Part shown: in pieces, positions 19,107 to 27,115 of the stretch
Numbering within the stretch: position 1 is the first letter of the stretch
How the letters are laid out: each line of letters opens with the position of its first letter
Source of the DNA: Falsiroseomonas tokyonensis
Lineage (GTDB): Bacteria; Pseudomonadota; Alphaproteobacteria; Acetobacterales; Acetobacteraceae
DNA length: 64,000 nucleotides
NCBI RefSeq assembly: GCF_019024325.1
Contig: NZ_JAFNJS010000003.1
Location: 1 to 64,000 of the forward strand
Reading direction: 5' to 3'
Program-made: the position numbers and the translations under genes
Notes under the pieces: generated by a model
The model's database searches: none
Told to the model about the DNA's origin: nothing
Seen by the model: the letters and a program-made list of their open reading frames with translations, nothing else

Positions 19107-20522
19107 ATGAGTGATGCAGGCCTCGGGCTGACGCAGCTTCTGCTGTTTCTGTTCTTCATCATGCTGGGCTTCCCAATCGCCTTCACGCTGATGGCGATGG
19201 GGTTGTTCTTCGGCTATCTCGGCATGCAGGAGCGGGTCTTCGACCTGCTGGTGCAGCGGACCTATGCGGTGATGAGCAACGATGTGCTCATCTCGGTGCC
19301 GCTTTTCGTCTTCATGGGCTATATCATCGAGCGGGCGAATATCCTGGACCGACTGTTCAGGGCCTTGCAGATGGCCAGTCGGAACCTGCCCGGCAGTCTC
19401 GCCGTGGCCACCCTGGTCACCTGCGCGCTTTTCGCCACGGCGACCGGCATCGTCGGTGCGGTGGTCACGCTGATGGGCCTTCTCGCCTTCCCCGCCATGT
19501 TGCGGGCCGGCTACGATCCGCGGCTTGCCGCGGGCGTCACCTGCGCCGGCGGTTGCCTCGGCATCCTCATTCCCCCCTCGATCATGCTCATCCTCTACGG
19601 CGCGACCGCGGGCGTGTCGGTGGTTCAGCTCTATGCTGCGGCCTTCATCCCGGGCGTGACGCTGGCGCTTCTCTATGTGATCTATGCCGTCGGCGTCGGA
19701 ATCTTCCAGCCGCACCGCGCACCACGCCTGCCACCGGATGCCGTGGTCGCGCCGCTGGGGCAGGTCCTCTTCGCGCTGCTGACCTCCTTCTTCCCGCTCG
19801 CTTTCCTGATCGCGGCGGTGCTGGGCTCCATCCTCATGGGCCTTGCAACGCCCTCGGAGGCGGCGGCGATGGGCTCGCTAGGCTCCGTCGTCCTGGCCAT
19901 TGCCTACCGCGCCTTCACCTTCCAGAAGCTGAAGGAGAGCGTCTTCCTGACGGCGCGGACCAGCGCCATGGTCTGCTGGCTGTTCGTCGGCAGCTACATC
20001 TTCTCCTCCGTCTTCGGCTATCTCGGCGGCCAGTCGGTGGTGGAGGAATTCGTCAAGTCGCTGCCGCTGAACAGCTTCACCTTCCTGCTGCTGGCGCAGG
20101 TCATCATCTTCATCCTGGGCTGGCCGCTGGAGTGGACGGAGATCATCGTGATCTTCGTGCCGATCTTCCTGCCGCTGCTCGACGATTTCGGCGTGAGCCC
20201 GATCTTCTTCGGCATCATGATCGCGCTGAACCTGCAGACCTCCTTCCTGTCCCCGCCCGTGGCCATGGCGGCCTTCTACCTGAAGGGCGTGGCGCCGCCG
20301 CATGTGCGGCTGGAGGATATCTTCCGCGGCTGCATGCCGTTCATCTACATCGTCGTTTTCTGCATGGCACTGGTCTATGTCTTTCCCGCCCTGGTCACCT
20401 GGCTGCCCGAGAATCTCTATGGCAGCGCGACGCCAGTGCCCGGTGCTCCAACCCTGCTCGATGCCCCGCCCGCGGGCGGATTCACGGAACAGGAGGAAAT
20501 CAACCTCCCGCCGCTCAATTGA
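19107..20522 (+). CDS. TRAP transporter large permease (DctM family)
   Basis: This 471-residue protein has 11-13 hydrophobic helices and is the ion-coupled translocation subunit. Family features include the opening LLFLFFIMLGFPIAFTLM, SVPLFVFMGYIIERANI, CAGGCLGILIPPSIMLILYG and the late WPLEWTEIIVIFVPIFLPLL. Length is slightly above the usual 425-440 because of an extra periplasm-proximal segment and a 45-residue tail. Its stop codon overlaps the TTG of the next gene, so transport and the downstream hydratase-like enzyme are probably translated together. Confidence 0.92.
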   Translation: MSDAGLGLTQLLLFLFFIMLGFPIAFTLMAMGLFFGYLGMQERVFDLLVQRTYAVMSNDVLISVPLFVFMGYIIERANILDRLFRALQMASRNLPGSLAVATLVTCALFATATGIVGAVVTLMGLLAFPAMLRAGYDPRLAAGVTCAGGCLGILIPPSIMLILYGATAGVSVVQLYAAAFIPGVTLALLYVIYAVGVGIFQPHRAPRLPPDAVVAPLGQVLFALLTSFFPLAFLIAAVLGSILMGLATPSEAAAMGSLGSVVLAIAYRAFTFQKLKESVFLTARTSAMVCWLFVGSYIFSSVFGYLGGQSVVEEFVKSLPLNSFTFLLLAQVIIFILGWPLEWTEIIVIFVPIFLPLLDDFGVSPIFFGIMIALNLQTSFLSPPVAMAAFYLKGVAPPHVRLEDIFRGCMPFIYIVVFCMALVYVFPALVTWLPENLYGSATPVPGAPTLLDAPPAGGFTEQEEINLPPLN

Positions 20523-21244
20523 GTGACGTGATCCCGCTGGCGTCCGACTGGACGCCGGAGCCGGCGACCCGCTGGCTCGTCGAGGCCGTGGAAACCGGCA
20601 ACCCTCTGGCCACCCTGCCGCCCGAGATCGCGCCGCGTGATCTTGCGGAGGCCGAGGCGGTGGCGCTGGCGGTGTTGCAGCAACTTGAGATCGCCCCCTG
20701 CGGCGTGCGCCTGCTGCACCGGCCGGGCGCTGGCACGCTGGCCGGGCCGATGATCGAGGGCCGGCTGCTGCCGAACGGCGCCCCTGTGGCAATGGGGGCG
20801 CTGCGGCAGCCTGTCCTGACCGCGGCTGTCATCGGCGTGCTGGGAGAGAGGCTGGACCCCGATGCCGAGGAGCCGCCTCGCCTGGCGGCGCTGCATGCGG
20901 CCATCGACATCTCCGCGACCCGCTTCAGCGAAGAGGCCGAGGCCGACGATATCGCGCTGACCGCCGACCTGGCTCGCCTCGGCCTTCTCGTCGCCAGCCG
21001 GGGCAAAGCGCTGGCACCAGGACGCGTCAAGGCTGGGCTTGGACCCCTGGGGGCGCGGCGGAAGGTCGTGTCGTGGGATCTGGCCTCCGTCTTCGTCGAG
21101 GCCGCGGCCTTCGCCCGGCGATTGGGTGGCCTGCCGGCTGGCGGTCTATTGGTGGTGGCGGGTCTGACGCCACCTTCGCGCGTCGGGGGCCGGGTTTCCG
21201 CGTCACTCGGCCCCCTGGGGCGGGTCGAGGTCGTCTGCAGCTAG
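20519..21244 (+). CDS. 2-keto-4-pentenoate hydratase-like protein (FAH superfamily)
   Basis: This protein of about 241 residues resembles the MhpD/hydratase branch of the fumarylacetoacetate hydrolase superfamily. EAEAVALAVLQQL precedes the fold, GPMIEGRLLPNGAPV follows, and a LHAAIDISATRF segment lies where hydratases carry their E-x-E metal site. LGARRKVVSWDLASVFVEAAAFARRLGG and the terminal GGRVSASLGPLGRVEV complete the pattern. Several metal ligands are not in their usual form, so activity is uncertain. The start is TTG (overlapping the permease stop as TTGA) or GTG at 20528. Linkage to the transporter suggests handling of an imported keto acid. Confidence 0.6.
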   Translation: MSDVIPLASDWTPEPATRWLVEAVETGNPLATLPPEIAPRDLAEAEAVALAVLQQLEIAPCGVRLLHRPGAGTLAGPMIEGRLLPNGAPVAMGALRQPVLTAAVIGVLGERLDPDAEEPPRLAALHAAIDISATRFSEEAEADDIALTADLARLGLLVASRGKALAPGRVKAGLGPLGARRKVVSWDLASVFVEAAAFARRLGGLPAGGLLVVAGLTPPSRVGGRVSASLGPLGRVEVVCS

Positions 21245-21277
21245 CCCGGGCGCCTATTCGGCGCAGCGGCAGGGCCT

Positions 21278-21661
21278 TCAAAAGCCTGGGCGGAAGCGGG
21301 CCTGGGTGAGGGGGTCGTGCATCAGGGCCGTCTCGACCTCCGCGCGGCATGTGGTGTCGGTCACCACCGCCAGGACACTGTCGAACCAGGGGGCAGTACC
21401 GCGCACGCGCGCTTGGAACAGGCGGTCGAGCGCCGCTGAGACGGGCGGGCGGCCGGCGCAGCAGGCGCAGGCTGCGGCATGCCGTGGGCCGTCGGGCGCG
21501 AAGGCCGCAGATGGCAGGCCCTGCGTGGCCACGCCCTGTAAAGACTCGGGAATCAGCAGCGCCAGCTTGACGCCAGCCTGCCGCGCGGCCTCGATCCGGG
21601 CGGCAGCTTCCTCGGGCGAGGCCAAGTGCAGGGGGATGCGCGCGTCCAGGGACCAAGTCAT
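21278..21661 (-). CDS. miniature COG0523/CobW-like protein lacking a P-loop
   Basis: This 127-residue protein has no obvious full-length family match. From residue 62 on it lines up with the middle of COG0523 (CobW/ZnuZ-type) GTPases. ACACC takes the place of the GCLCC metal motif. ALDRLFQARVRGTAPWFDSV follows as the adjoining helix and strand, and ALMHDPLTQARFR matches the HTLxTDPxLxxRY stretch. At the N-terminus RIPLHLASPEEAAARIEAA occupies the place of the P-loop strand and GxxGxGKTT but has no lysine or GKT. It should not bind GTP in the usual way. Function is unknown; metal binding through the cysteines is my inference. It is divergent from the SahR-type regulator. Confidence 0.6.
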   Translation of the reverse strand: MTWSLDARIPLHLASPEEAAARIEAARQAGVKLALLIPESLQGVATQGLPSAAFAPDGPRHAAACACCAGRPPVSAALDRLFQARVRGTAPWFDSVLAVVTDTTCRAEVETALMHDPLTQARFRPGF

Positions 21662-21668
21662 AGACTAG

Positions 21669-21688
21669 ACATAAGGATATCTTTATGT
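21669..21688. promoter_or_regulatory. palindromic operator, probable SahR site
   Basis: The 20-bp dyad ACATAAGGATATCTTTATGT has one mismatch between its 10-bp halves. It is AT-rich in a GC-rich setting and lies between the divergent COG0523-like gene and the ArsR-methyltransferase gene. Position and symmetry fit autoregulation by an ArsR-family dimer and resemble operators described for SahR regulators of methionine-cycle genes. Confidence 0.7.
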
Positions 21689-21701
21689 TATTTGCAAGGC
21701 C

Positions 21702-22640
21702 ATGGAAGATCTCCTGGCCCAGCTCCGTGCCGCCGCCGAGCCTACCCGGCTGCGCCTCCTGTCGCTCTGTGCGCGCGGTTCATTCTGCGTTTCCGACCTC
21801 TGCGGCATTCTCGGTCAGTCGCAGCCCCGGCTCTCCCGGCATCTGAAGCTGCTGGTGGAGGCGGGGCTGCTGGAACGCATGCCGGAAGGCGCGAACGTCT
21901 TCTTCCATTTGCCGGCCGATGCCGACCTGGTCCGCCAGATCCTGGCCCGCCTGCCGGAGGAGGACCCGCTTCTGGCGGCTGATCGCCGGGCCGCGGCGCG
22001 GCTGGCCGCGGAGCGTGCGCGCGCGGCTTCCGATGCCTTCCGCCGGCACGGTGCCGATTGGGACGAGATGCGCGCGCTGGAATTGCCCGCGGCGGCCATC
22101 GAGGCGGCCCTGGTGGATATCCTGCCCGGCCAGATCGACCGGCTGCTGGATATCGGCAGCGGCACCGGCCGCCTTCTGGAAGTCCTCGCCGCCCGTTGCG
22201 GCAGCGCCCTCGGCGTCGATGCCAGCCGCGAGATGCTGGCCCTGGCCCGGGCCCGGCTTTCCGAGCGCGGCCTGAACCATTGCGCGGTGCGCCAGGCCGA
22301 TATGTACCGCCTGCCGCTGCCTGATGCCGGCTTCGATGCCGTGACCCTGCAGATGGTGCTGCATTATGCCGAGGATCCTGCCGCGGCGCTGGCCGAGGCG
22401 GCGCGCGTGCTGAAGCCCGGCGGCAGCCTGCTGGTGGTGGACCTTGCCCCGCATGCGCGGGCTGATCTGCTGGGCCGCCACGCGCATCGCTGGCCCGGCT
22501 TCGATGACGCGCAGCTTGCCGGTTGGCTCGGCGCCGCCGGCTGCGCGCTGCGCCAGGCGCGCAGCATCGACGGCCCGCTGGCCGTGCGCCTCTGGGTGGC
22601 ACAGCGCCAGCCGGCCTCCCTCTCCGTTTCGACTCGCTGA
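21702..22640 (+). CDS. sahR: ArsR-family regulator fused to SAM-methyltransferase domain (SahR type)
   Basis: This 312-residue protein combines two domains. Residues 1-90 are an ArsR winged helix with FCVSDLCGILGQSQPRLSRHLKLL as recognition region. Residues 130-300 are a class I methyltransferase fold with LLDIGSGTGRLLEVLA (motif I), GVDASREMLALAR and RVLKPGGSLLVVDLAPH. Proteins of this architecture (SahR) sense S-adenosylhomocysteine and control methionine-cycle genes in Proteobacteria. The arsenic-binding cysteines of ArsR itself are absent. A palindrome lies immediately upstream, and metH starts 14 bp downstream, so autoregulated control of metH is likely. Confidence 0.85.
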   Translation: MEDLLAQLRAAAEPTRLRLLSLCARGSFCVSDLCGILGQSQPRLSRHLKLLVEAGLLERMPEGANVFFHLPADADLVRQILARLPEEDPLLAADRRAAARLAAERARAASDAFRRHGADWDEMRALELPAAAIEAALVDILPGQIDRLLDIGSGTGRLLEVLAARCGSALGVDASREMLALARARLSERGLNHCAVRQADMYRLPLPDAGFDAVTLQMVLHYAEDPAAALAEAARVLKPGGSLLVVDLAPHARADLLGRHAHRWPGFDDAQLAGWLGAAGCALRQARSIDGPLAVRLWVAQRQPASLSVSTR

Positions 22641-22654
22641 AGGGGTTCCCCCGC

Positions 22655-25600
22655 ATGTCTCGTCCGCATCTTCTCGACGCCCTCCGCGACCAGGTCCTGC
22701 TCTGCGACGGTGGCATGGGCAGCCGCGTGCAGGCGCTGACCCTCGACACCGACAAGGACTTCTGGGGGAAGGAGAACTGCACGGAGGTGCTGAACCTCTC
22801 GCGCCCGGACCTCGTGCGCGAAATCCACCGCGGCTACTACGAAGCCGGCGCCGATATGGTGTTGACCAACAGCTTCGGCGGCTCCCCCGTCACGCTCGGG
22901 GAGTTTGAGCTCGAGGACAAGGCCTTTGAGATCAACAGGCTCTCGGTGGAACTGGCGCGTGAGGCGGCGGAGAGCTTCGCGGATGGCCGGCATCGCTGGG
23001 TGATCGGCGATATCGGCCCGGGCACCAAGCTGCCGAGCCTGGGCAATATCAGCTACGACCAGCTGGAAGCGGCGCTGGTGCTGCAATGCCAGGGGCTGAT
23101 CGCCGGCGGCGCCGATGCGCTGCTGACCGAGACCAATCAGGACACGCTGTTCATCAAGGCCGCGGTGAATGCGGCGAAGATCGCGCGTGCCCAGGCGAAG
23201 TCCGACATCCCGATCTTCGTGCAGGTGACGGTGGAGACCACCGGCACGCTGCTGGTCGGCCCCGATATCGCCGCCGCGACTACGGTGGTGCATTCGCTTG
23301 ATGTGCCGCTCATCGGCCTGAACTGCGCGACCGGCCCGCAGGAGATGGCGGAGCATGTGCGCTGGCTGTCACAGAACTGGCCCGGCCTGCTCAGCGTGCA
23401 GCCCAATGCCGGCCTGCCGGAGCTGGTGGATGGCAAGACGCATTATCCGCTCGGCCCTAACGAGCTCGCCTCCTGGATGGAGCGCTTCGTTCTCGAGGAC
23501 GGGCTGAACCTGATCGGCGGCTGCTGCGGCACCTCCACCCCGCATATCCAGGCGCTGGACCAGCTGCTGCGCAAGCTCGGTGGCGCCCGTCACCGGCCAG
23601 CGCCGGTGCTGCGCAAGCCGCACTGGGTGCCCTCCGTCGCCAGCCTCTACGGCGCCACCGCCCTGCGGCAGGAGAACAGCTACTTCTCGATCGGCGAGCG
23701 CTGCAACGCCAATGGCTCCAAGGTCTGGCGCCAGCGGCAGGAAGCGCACGACTGGGACGGCTGCGTCGCCATCGGGCGCGAGCAGGTCGCCGAAGGCTCG
23801 AACAGCCTCGATGTCTGCACCGCCTTCGTTGGCCGCAACGAGATCGAGGAGATGAACGAGGTCATCCGCCGCTTCACCAGCAGCGTGAACAGCCCGCTCG
23901 TCATCGACTCCACCGAGACGCCGGTGATCGAGGCCGCGCTGAAGCTGCATGGCGGCAAGCCCATCATCAACTCGATCAACTTCGAGGATGGCGAGGAGGC
24001 GGCGCATGACCGGCTGAAGCTGGCGAAGAAGTTCGGCGCCGCCGTCATCGCACTGACCATCGACGAGGTCGGCATGGCCAAGACGGCGGAGGACAAGCTG
24101 CGCATCGCGGAGCGTCTGGTCGACTTCGCCTGCAACAAATACGGCCTGCCGCAATCCGACCTGCTGATCGACCCGCTGACTTTCACCATCGCCACCGGCA
24201 ACGAGGACGATCGTAAGCTCGGTCTCTGGACGCTCGAGGGGATCCGCATGATCCGGGAGAAGTTTCCGGACATCCAGATCATCCTCGGCCTGTCCAATAT
24301 TTCCTTCGGCCTGAACCCTGCGGCCCGGCACGTCCTCAACAGCGTCTTCCTGGACCATGCCGTGAAGGCCGGCATGACCGGCGCCATCGTCCACGTCTCC
24401 AAGATCAAGCCGCTGCACCAGATTCCGCCGGAGGAGGTGGAGGTGGTCGAGGACCTGATCTTCGATCGCCGCCGCGAAGGCTATGACCCGCTGCAGAAGG
24501 TGCTGGAGATCTTCTCCGGCCGAAAGGCGGCAGACAACGTCAAGAAGGTGCGTGCCGAGACGGTCGAGGGGCGCCTGAAGGACCGCATCGTCGATGGCGA
24601 CCGCAAGGGGTTGAACGAAGAACTGCAAGTGGCGCTCGACCAGGGCAATACGCCGCTTTCCATCATCAACGACGTTCTGCTGGACGGCATGAAGGTGGTG
24701 GGCGAGCTGTTCGGCGCTGGCAAGATGCAGCTACCCTTCGTGCTCCAGAGCGCGGAGACGATGAAGGCGGCCGTCGCCTATCTCGAGCCCTTCATGGAGA
24801 AGGTGGAGGGCCAGGAGAAGGGCACCATCGTGCTCGGCACGGTGAAGGGCGACGTGCACGACATTGGCAAGAACCTTGTCGACATCATCCTCACCAACAA
24901 CGGCTACAAGGTGGTCAACCTCGGCATCAAGGTGCCGCTGATGGACATCGTCGCCGCGGCGAAGGAGCACAAGGCGCATGCCATCGGCATGTCCGGCCTG
25001 CTGGTGAAGTCCACCGTGGTGATGCGCGAGAACCTGGAGGAGATGAGCCGCCAGGGTATCGACATTCCCGTGATGCTGGGCGGCGCCGCCCTGACCCGCA
25101 ACTATGTCGAGGATGACTGCGTGAAGGCCTATGCCTGCGGGCGCGTGGCCTATGCGCGGGACGCCTTCGATGGCCTGCACCTGATGGACAAGGTGATGGG
25201 CAATGGCTTCGAGGATTATCTCGCCGCGCTGCAGGCGAAGCGCGTGGGCAAGGCAAAGAACGAGAAGCGCACCCTCGGCCAGGCCGATCCGCGCGGCTTC
25301 GCGCCGGTGGATGTCGCCTATGCCCAGGAACGCCGCCGTCGCGTGGCTGCCGAGAGCGCCGTGCCGGTACCGCCCTTCTGGGGCGCGCGGGTGGTGGAGG
25401 CGCCGCCCAAGGCGATCATCCCCTTCATCAATGAGCGCAGCCTGTACCAATTCCAGTGGGGCTTCCGGAAGTCTGGCCGGTCGCTGGAGGATTTTCTCGG
25501 TTGGGCGAAGCAGGAACTGCGCCCGGTGCTGAAGCGCATGCTGGCGCTGGCGGAGGATCAGAAAATCCTCAAGCCGCAGGCGATCTACGGCTATTGGAAA

Positions 25601-26155
25601 TGCGCCGGGCAGGGGAACGACCTGGTGTTGTTTGCCGAGGATGGCGTGACAGAAGTCTGCCGCTTCAACCTGCCGCGCCAGCCGAAGCCGGATGGCGAAT
25701 GCATCGCCGATTTCGTCCGCGACATCGACGAGGGCCCGAATGCGCGCGACGTGATCGGCCTGCAGGTGGTGACGGTGGGTCAGAAGGCTTCCGACATCGC
25801 GCGGGAATGGTTCGAGGACAACCGTTACCAGGACTACCTCTATCTGCACGGACTGTCCGTGGAGATGGCGGAGGCGATGGCCGAGTATGTCCACAAGCGC
25901 ATCCGCGCCGAGCTCGGCTTTGCGGGCGAAGACGACCGCGACATGGATAAGATGCTGCAGCAATCCTATCGCGGCGGCCGTTATTCCTTCGGCTATCCCG
26001 CCTGCCCGAAGCTGGAGGACCAGGAGCCGCTGCTGAAGCTGTTGGACGCGGAGCGGATCGGCGTCTCCATCTCGGACGAGTGGCAGCTGCACCCGGAACA
26101 GTCCACCAGTGCCATCGTGCTGCACCACCCCCGCGCCAAGTACTTCTCGGTGTAG
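22655..26155 (+). CDS. metH: cobalamin-dependent methionine synthase
   Basis: MetH transfers the methyl group of 5-methyltetrahydrofolate to homocysteine through methylcobalamin. All four modules are present in 1166 residues. The homocysteine domain has zinc cysteines in GLNCATGP and GGCCGTST. The folate (pterin) domain has ERCNANGSKVWR. The B12 domain has the lower ligand in KGDVHDIGKN (His735) and the GMSGLLVKST strand. The reactivation domain has RGGRYSFGYPACP and SDEWQLHPEQSTS. Length is close to E. coli MetH (1227). GAAGGGG precedes the ATG. It lies 14 bp behind sahR in what looks like one operon. Confidence 0.97.
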   Translation: MSRPHLLDALRDQVLLCDGGMGSRVQALTLDTDKDFWGKENCTEVLNLSRPDLVREIHRGYYEAGADMVLTNSFGGSPVTLGEFELEDKAFEINRLSVELAREAAESFADGRHRWVIGDIGPGTKLPSLGNISYDQLEAALVLQCQGLIAGGADALLTETNQDTLFIKAAVNAAKIARAQAKSDIPIFVQVTVETTGTLLVGPDIAAATTVVHSLDVPLIGLNCATGPQEMAEHVRWLSQNWPGLLSVQPNAGLPELVDGKTHYPLGPNELASWMERFVLEDGLNLIGGCCGTSTPHIQALDQLLRKLGGARHRPAPVLRKPHWVPSVASLYGATALRQENSYFSIGERCNANGSKVWRQRQEAHDWDGCVAIGREQVAEGSNSLDVCTAFVGRNEIEEMNEVIRRFTSSVNSPLVIDSTETPVIEAALKLHGGKPIINSINFEDGEEAAHDRLKLAKKFGAAVIALTIDEVGMAKTAEDKLRIAERLVDFACNKYGLPQSDLLIDPLTFTIATGNEDDRKLGLWTLEGIRMIREKFPDIQIILGLSNISFGLNPAARHVLNSVFLDHAVKAGMTGAIVHVSKIKPLHQIPPEEVEVVEDLIFDRRREGYDPLQKVLEIFSGRKAADNVKKVRAETVEGRLKDRIVDGDRKGLNEELQVALDQGNTPLSIINDVLLDGMKVVGELFGAGKMQLPFVLQSAETMKAAVAYLEPFMEKVEGQEKGTIVLGTVKGDVHDIGKNLVDIILTNNGYKVVNLGIKVPLMDIVAAAKEHKAHAIGMSGLLVKSTVVMRENLEEMSRQGIDIPVMLGGAALTRNYVEDDCVKAYACGRVAYARDAFDGLHLMDKVMGNGFEDYLAALQAKRVGKAKNEKRTLGQADPRGFAPVDVAYAQERRRRVAAESAVPVPPFWGARVVEAPPKAIIPFINERSLYQFQWGFRKSGRSLEDFLGWAKQELRPVLKRMLALAEDQKILKPQAIYGYWKCAGQGNDLVLFAEDGVTEVCRFNLPRQPKPDGECIADFVRDIDEGPNARDVIGLQVVTVGQKASDIAREWFEDNRYQDYLYLHGLSVEMAEAMAEYVHKRIRAELGFAGEDDRDMDKMLQQSYRGGRYSFGYPACPKLEDQEPLLKLLDAERIGVSISDEWQLHPEQSTSAIVLHHPRAKYFSV

Positions 26156-26177
26156 CGCGCCGCGCCGCATGGTTGCG

Positions 26178-26194
26178 CCGCCCCCGCGGGGCGG
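26178..26194 (+). terminator. candidate terminator hairpin after metH
   Basis: A 7-bp perfect stem (CCGCCCC / GGGGCGG) with loop CGC starts 22 bp after the metH stop. It lacks a T-run, so termination efficiency is doubtful. Confidence 0.35.
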
Positions 26195-26227
26195 TGCATC
26201 AAGCGTCCGGTCCGATGGAGCCAGAGC

Positions 26228-27115
26228 ATGAAGCGCGTCGAGCATTATGCCGCCGCGAGCGTGGGCGTGGCGCTACTGGTGCTCGGCCTGAAGGCGGGCG
26301 CCTGGTGGCTCACCGGCAGCGTCGCCCTCTTCGCCGATGCGCTGGAGAGCGTGGTGAATGTTGCAGCCGCCGTGGTCGCGCTGGCTGCCATCCGCGTCTC
26401 CGCCAAGCCGCCCGATGCCGAGCATCCCTATGGCCATGCCAAGGCCGAATACTTCTCAGCCGTGCTGGAAGGCGTGCTGATCTGCGTCGCAGCGCTGCTG
26501 ATCCTGAACGAGGCCTGGGACGCCTGGCTCGCGCCGCGTGCGCTGGAGGCAGCGACCTCGGGGCTGGCGGTCTCGGCCATCGCGACCGGTATCAACGCGG
26601 CCTGGTCCGCGGCACTGTTCCGCCGTGGTCGCGCCTCGCGGTCCCCGGCGCTGGTTGCGGATGCGCGGCACCTGCTGTCGGATGTCGTCACCTCGGTCGG
26701 GGTGTTGGTCGGCGTCGCGCTGGTGGCGCTGACCGGCATCCTGTGGATCGATCCGCTGCTGGCGGCGCTGACGGCAGTGAATATCCTCTATTCCGGCTGG
26801 CAGCTGATGCGCGAATCCTTCGGTGGCCTGATGGACGAGGCGGCGCCGGCCGAGGAACTCGGCCGGATTCGCAGCCTGGTCGCCGCGCATGCGGAGGGCG
26901 CGATCGAGGCGCATGACCTGCGCACCCGCCGCTCGGGCCGCTTCACCTTCGTCGAATTCCACCTGGTGGTGCCGGGCGACATGGCCGTGACGCAGGCGCA
27001 TGACATCTGCGACCGGATCGAGGGGGCGCTGAAGGCTCACCTGGATGCCGCCGTCATCACCATCCATGTCGAGCCGGAGGGTAAGGCCAAGCACCGGGGT
27101 GTGCTGGTGCTGTGA
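26228..27115 (+). CDS. cation diffusion facilitator family transporter
   Basis: This 295-residue inner-membrane metal/proton antiporter exports divalent cations such as zinc, iron, cobalt or nickel. Six helices are predicted in the first 200 residues. Metal-site residues appear in FADALESVVNV (helix 2) and ADARHLLSDVVTSVGV (helix 5, HxxxD). EHPYGHAKAEYFSAVLEG is the loop signature. The cytoplasmic C-terminal domain contains HDLRTRRSGRFTFVEFHLVV and ends with a histidine-poor tail. The stop overlaps the next start (GTGA), coupling it to a TonB-like gene. Confidence 0.9.
   Translation: MKRVEHYAAASVGVALLVLGLKAGAWWLTGSVALFADALESVVNVAAAVVALAAIRVSAKPPDAEHPYGHAKAEYFSAVLEGVLICVAALLILNEAWDAWLAPRALEAATSGLAVSAIATGINAAWSAALFRRGRASRSPALVADARHLLSDVVTSVGVLVGVALVALTGILWIDPLLAALTAVNILYSGWQLMRESFGGLMDEAAPAEELGRIRSLVAAHAEGAIEAHDLRTRRSGRFTFVEFHLVVPGDMAVTQAHDICDRIEGALKAHLDAAVITIHVEPEGKAKHRGVLVL

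Noticed and set aside
21278-21661. Plain pseudogene of a COG0523 GTPase
   Set aside because: The frame is open from ATG to stop and no P-loop or downstream fragments remain in neighbouring frames, so a maintained short protein is more likely.
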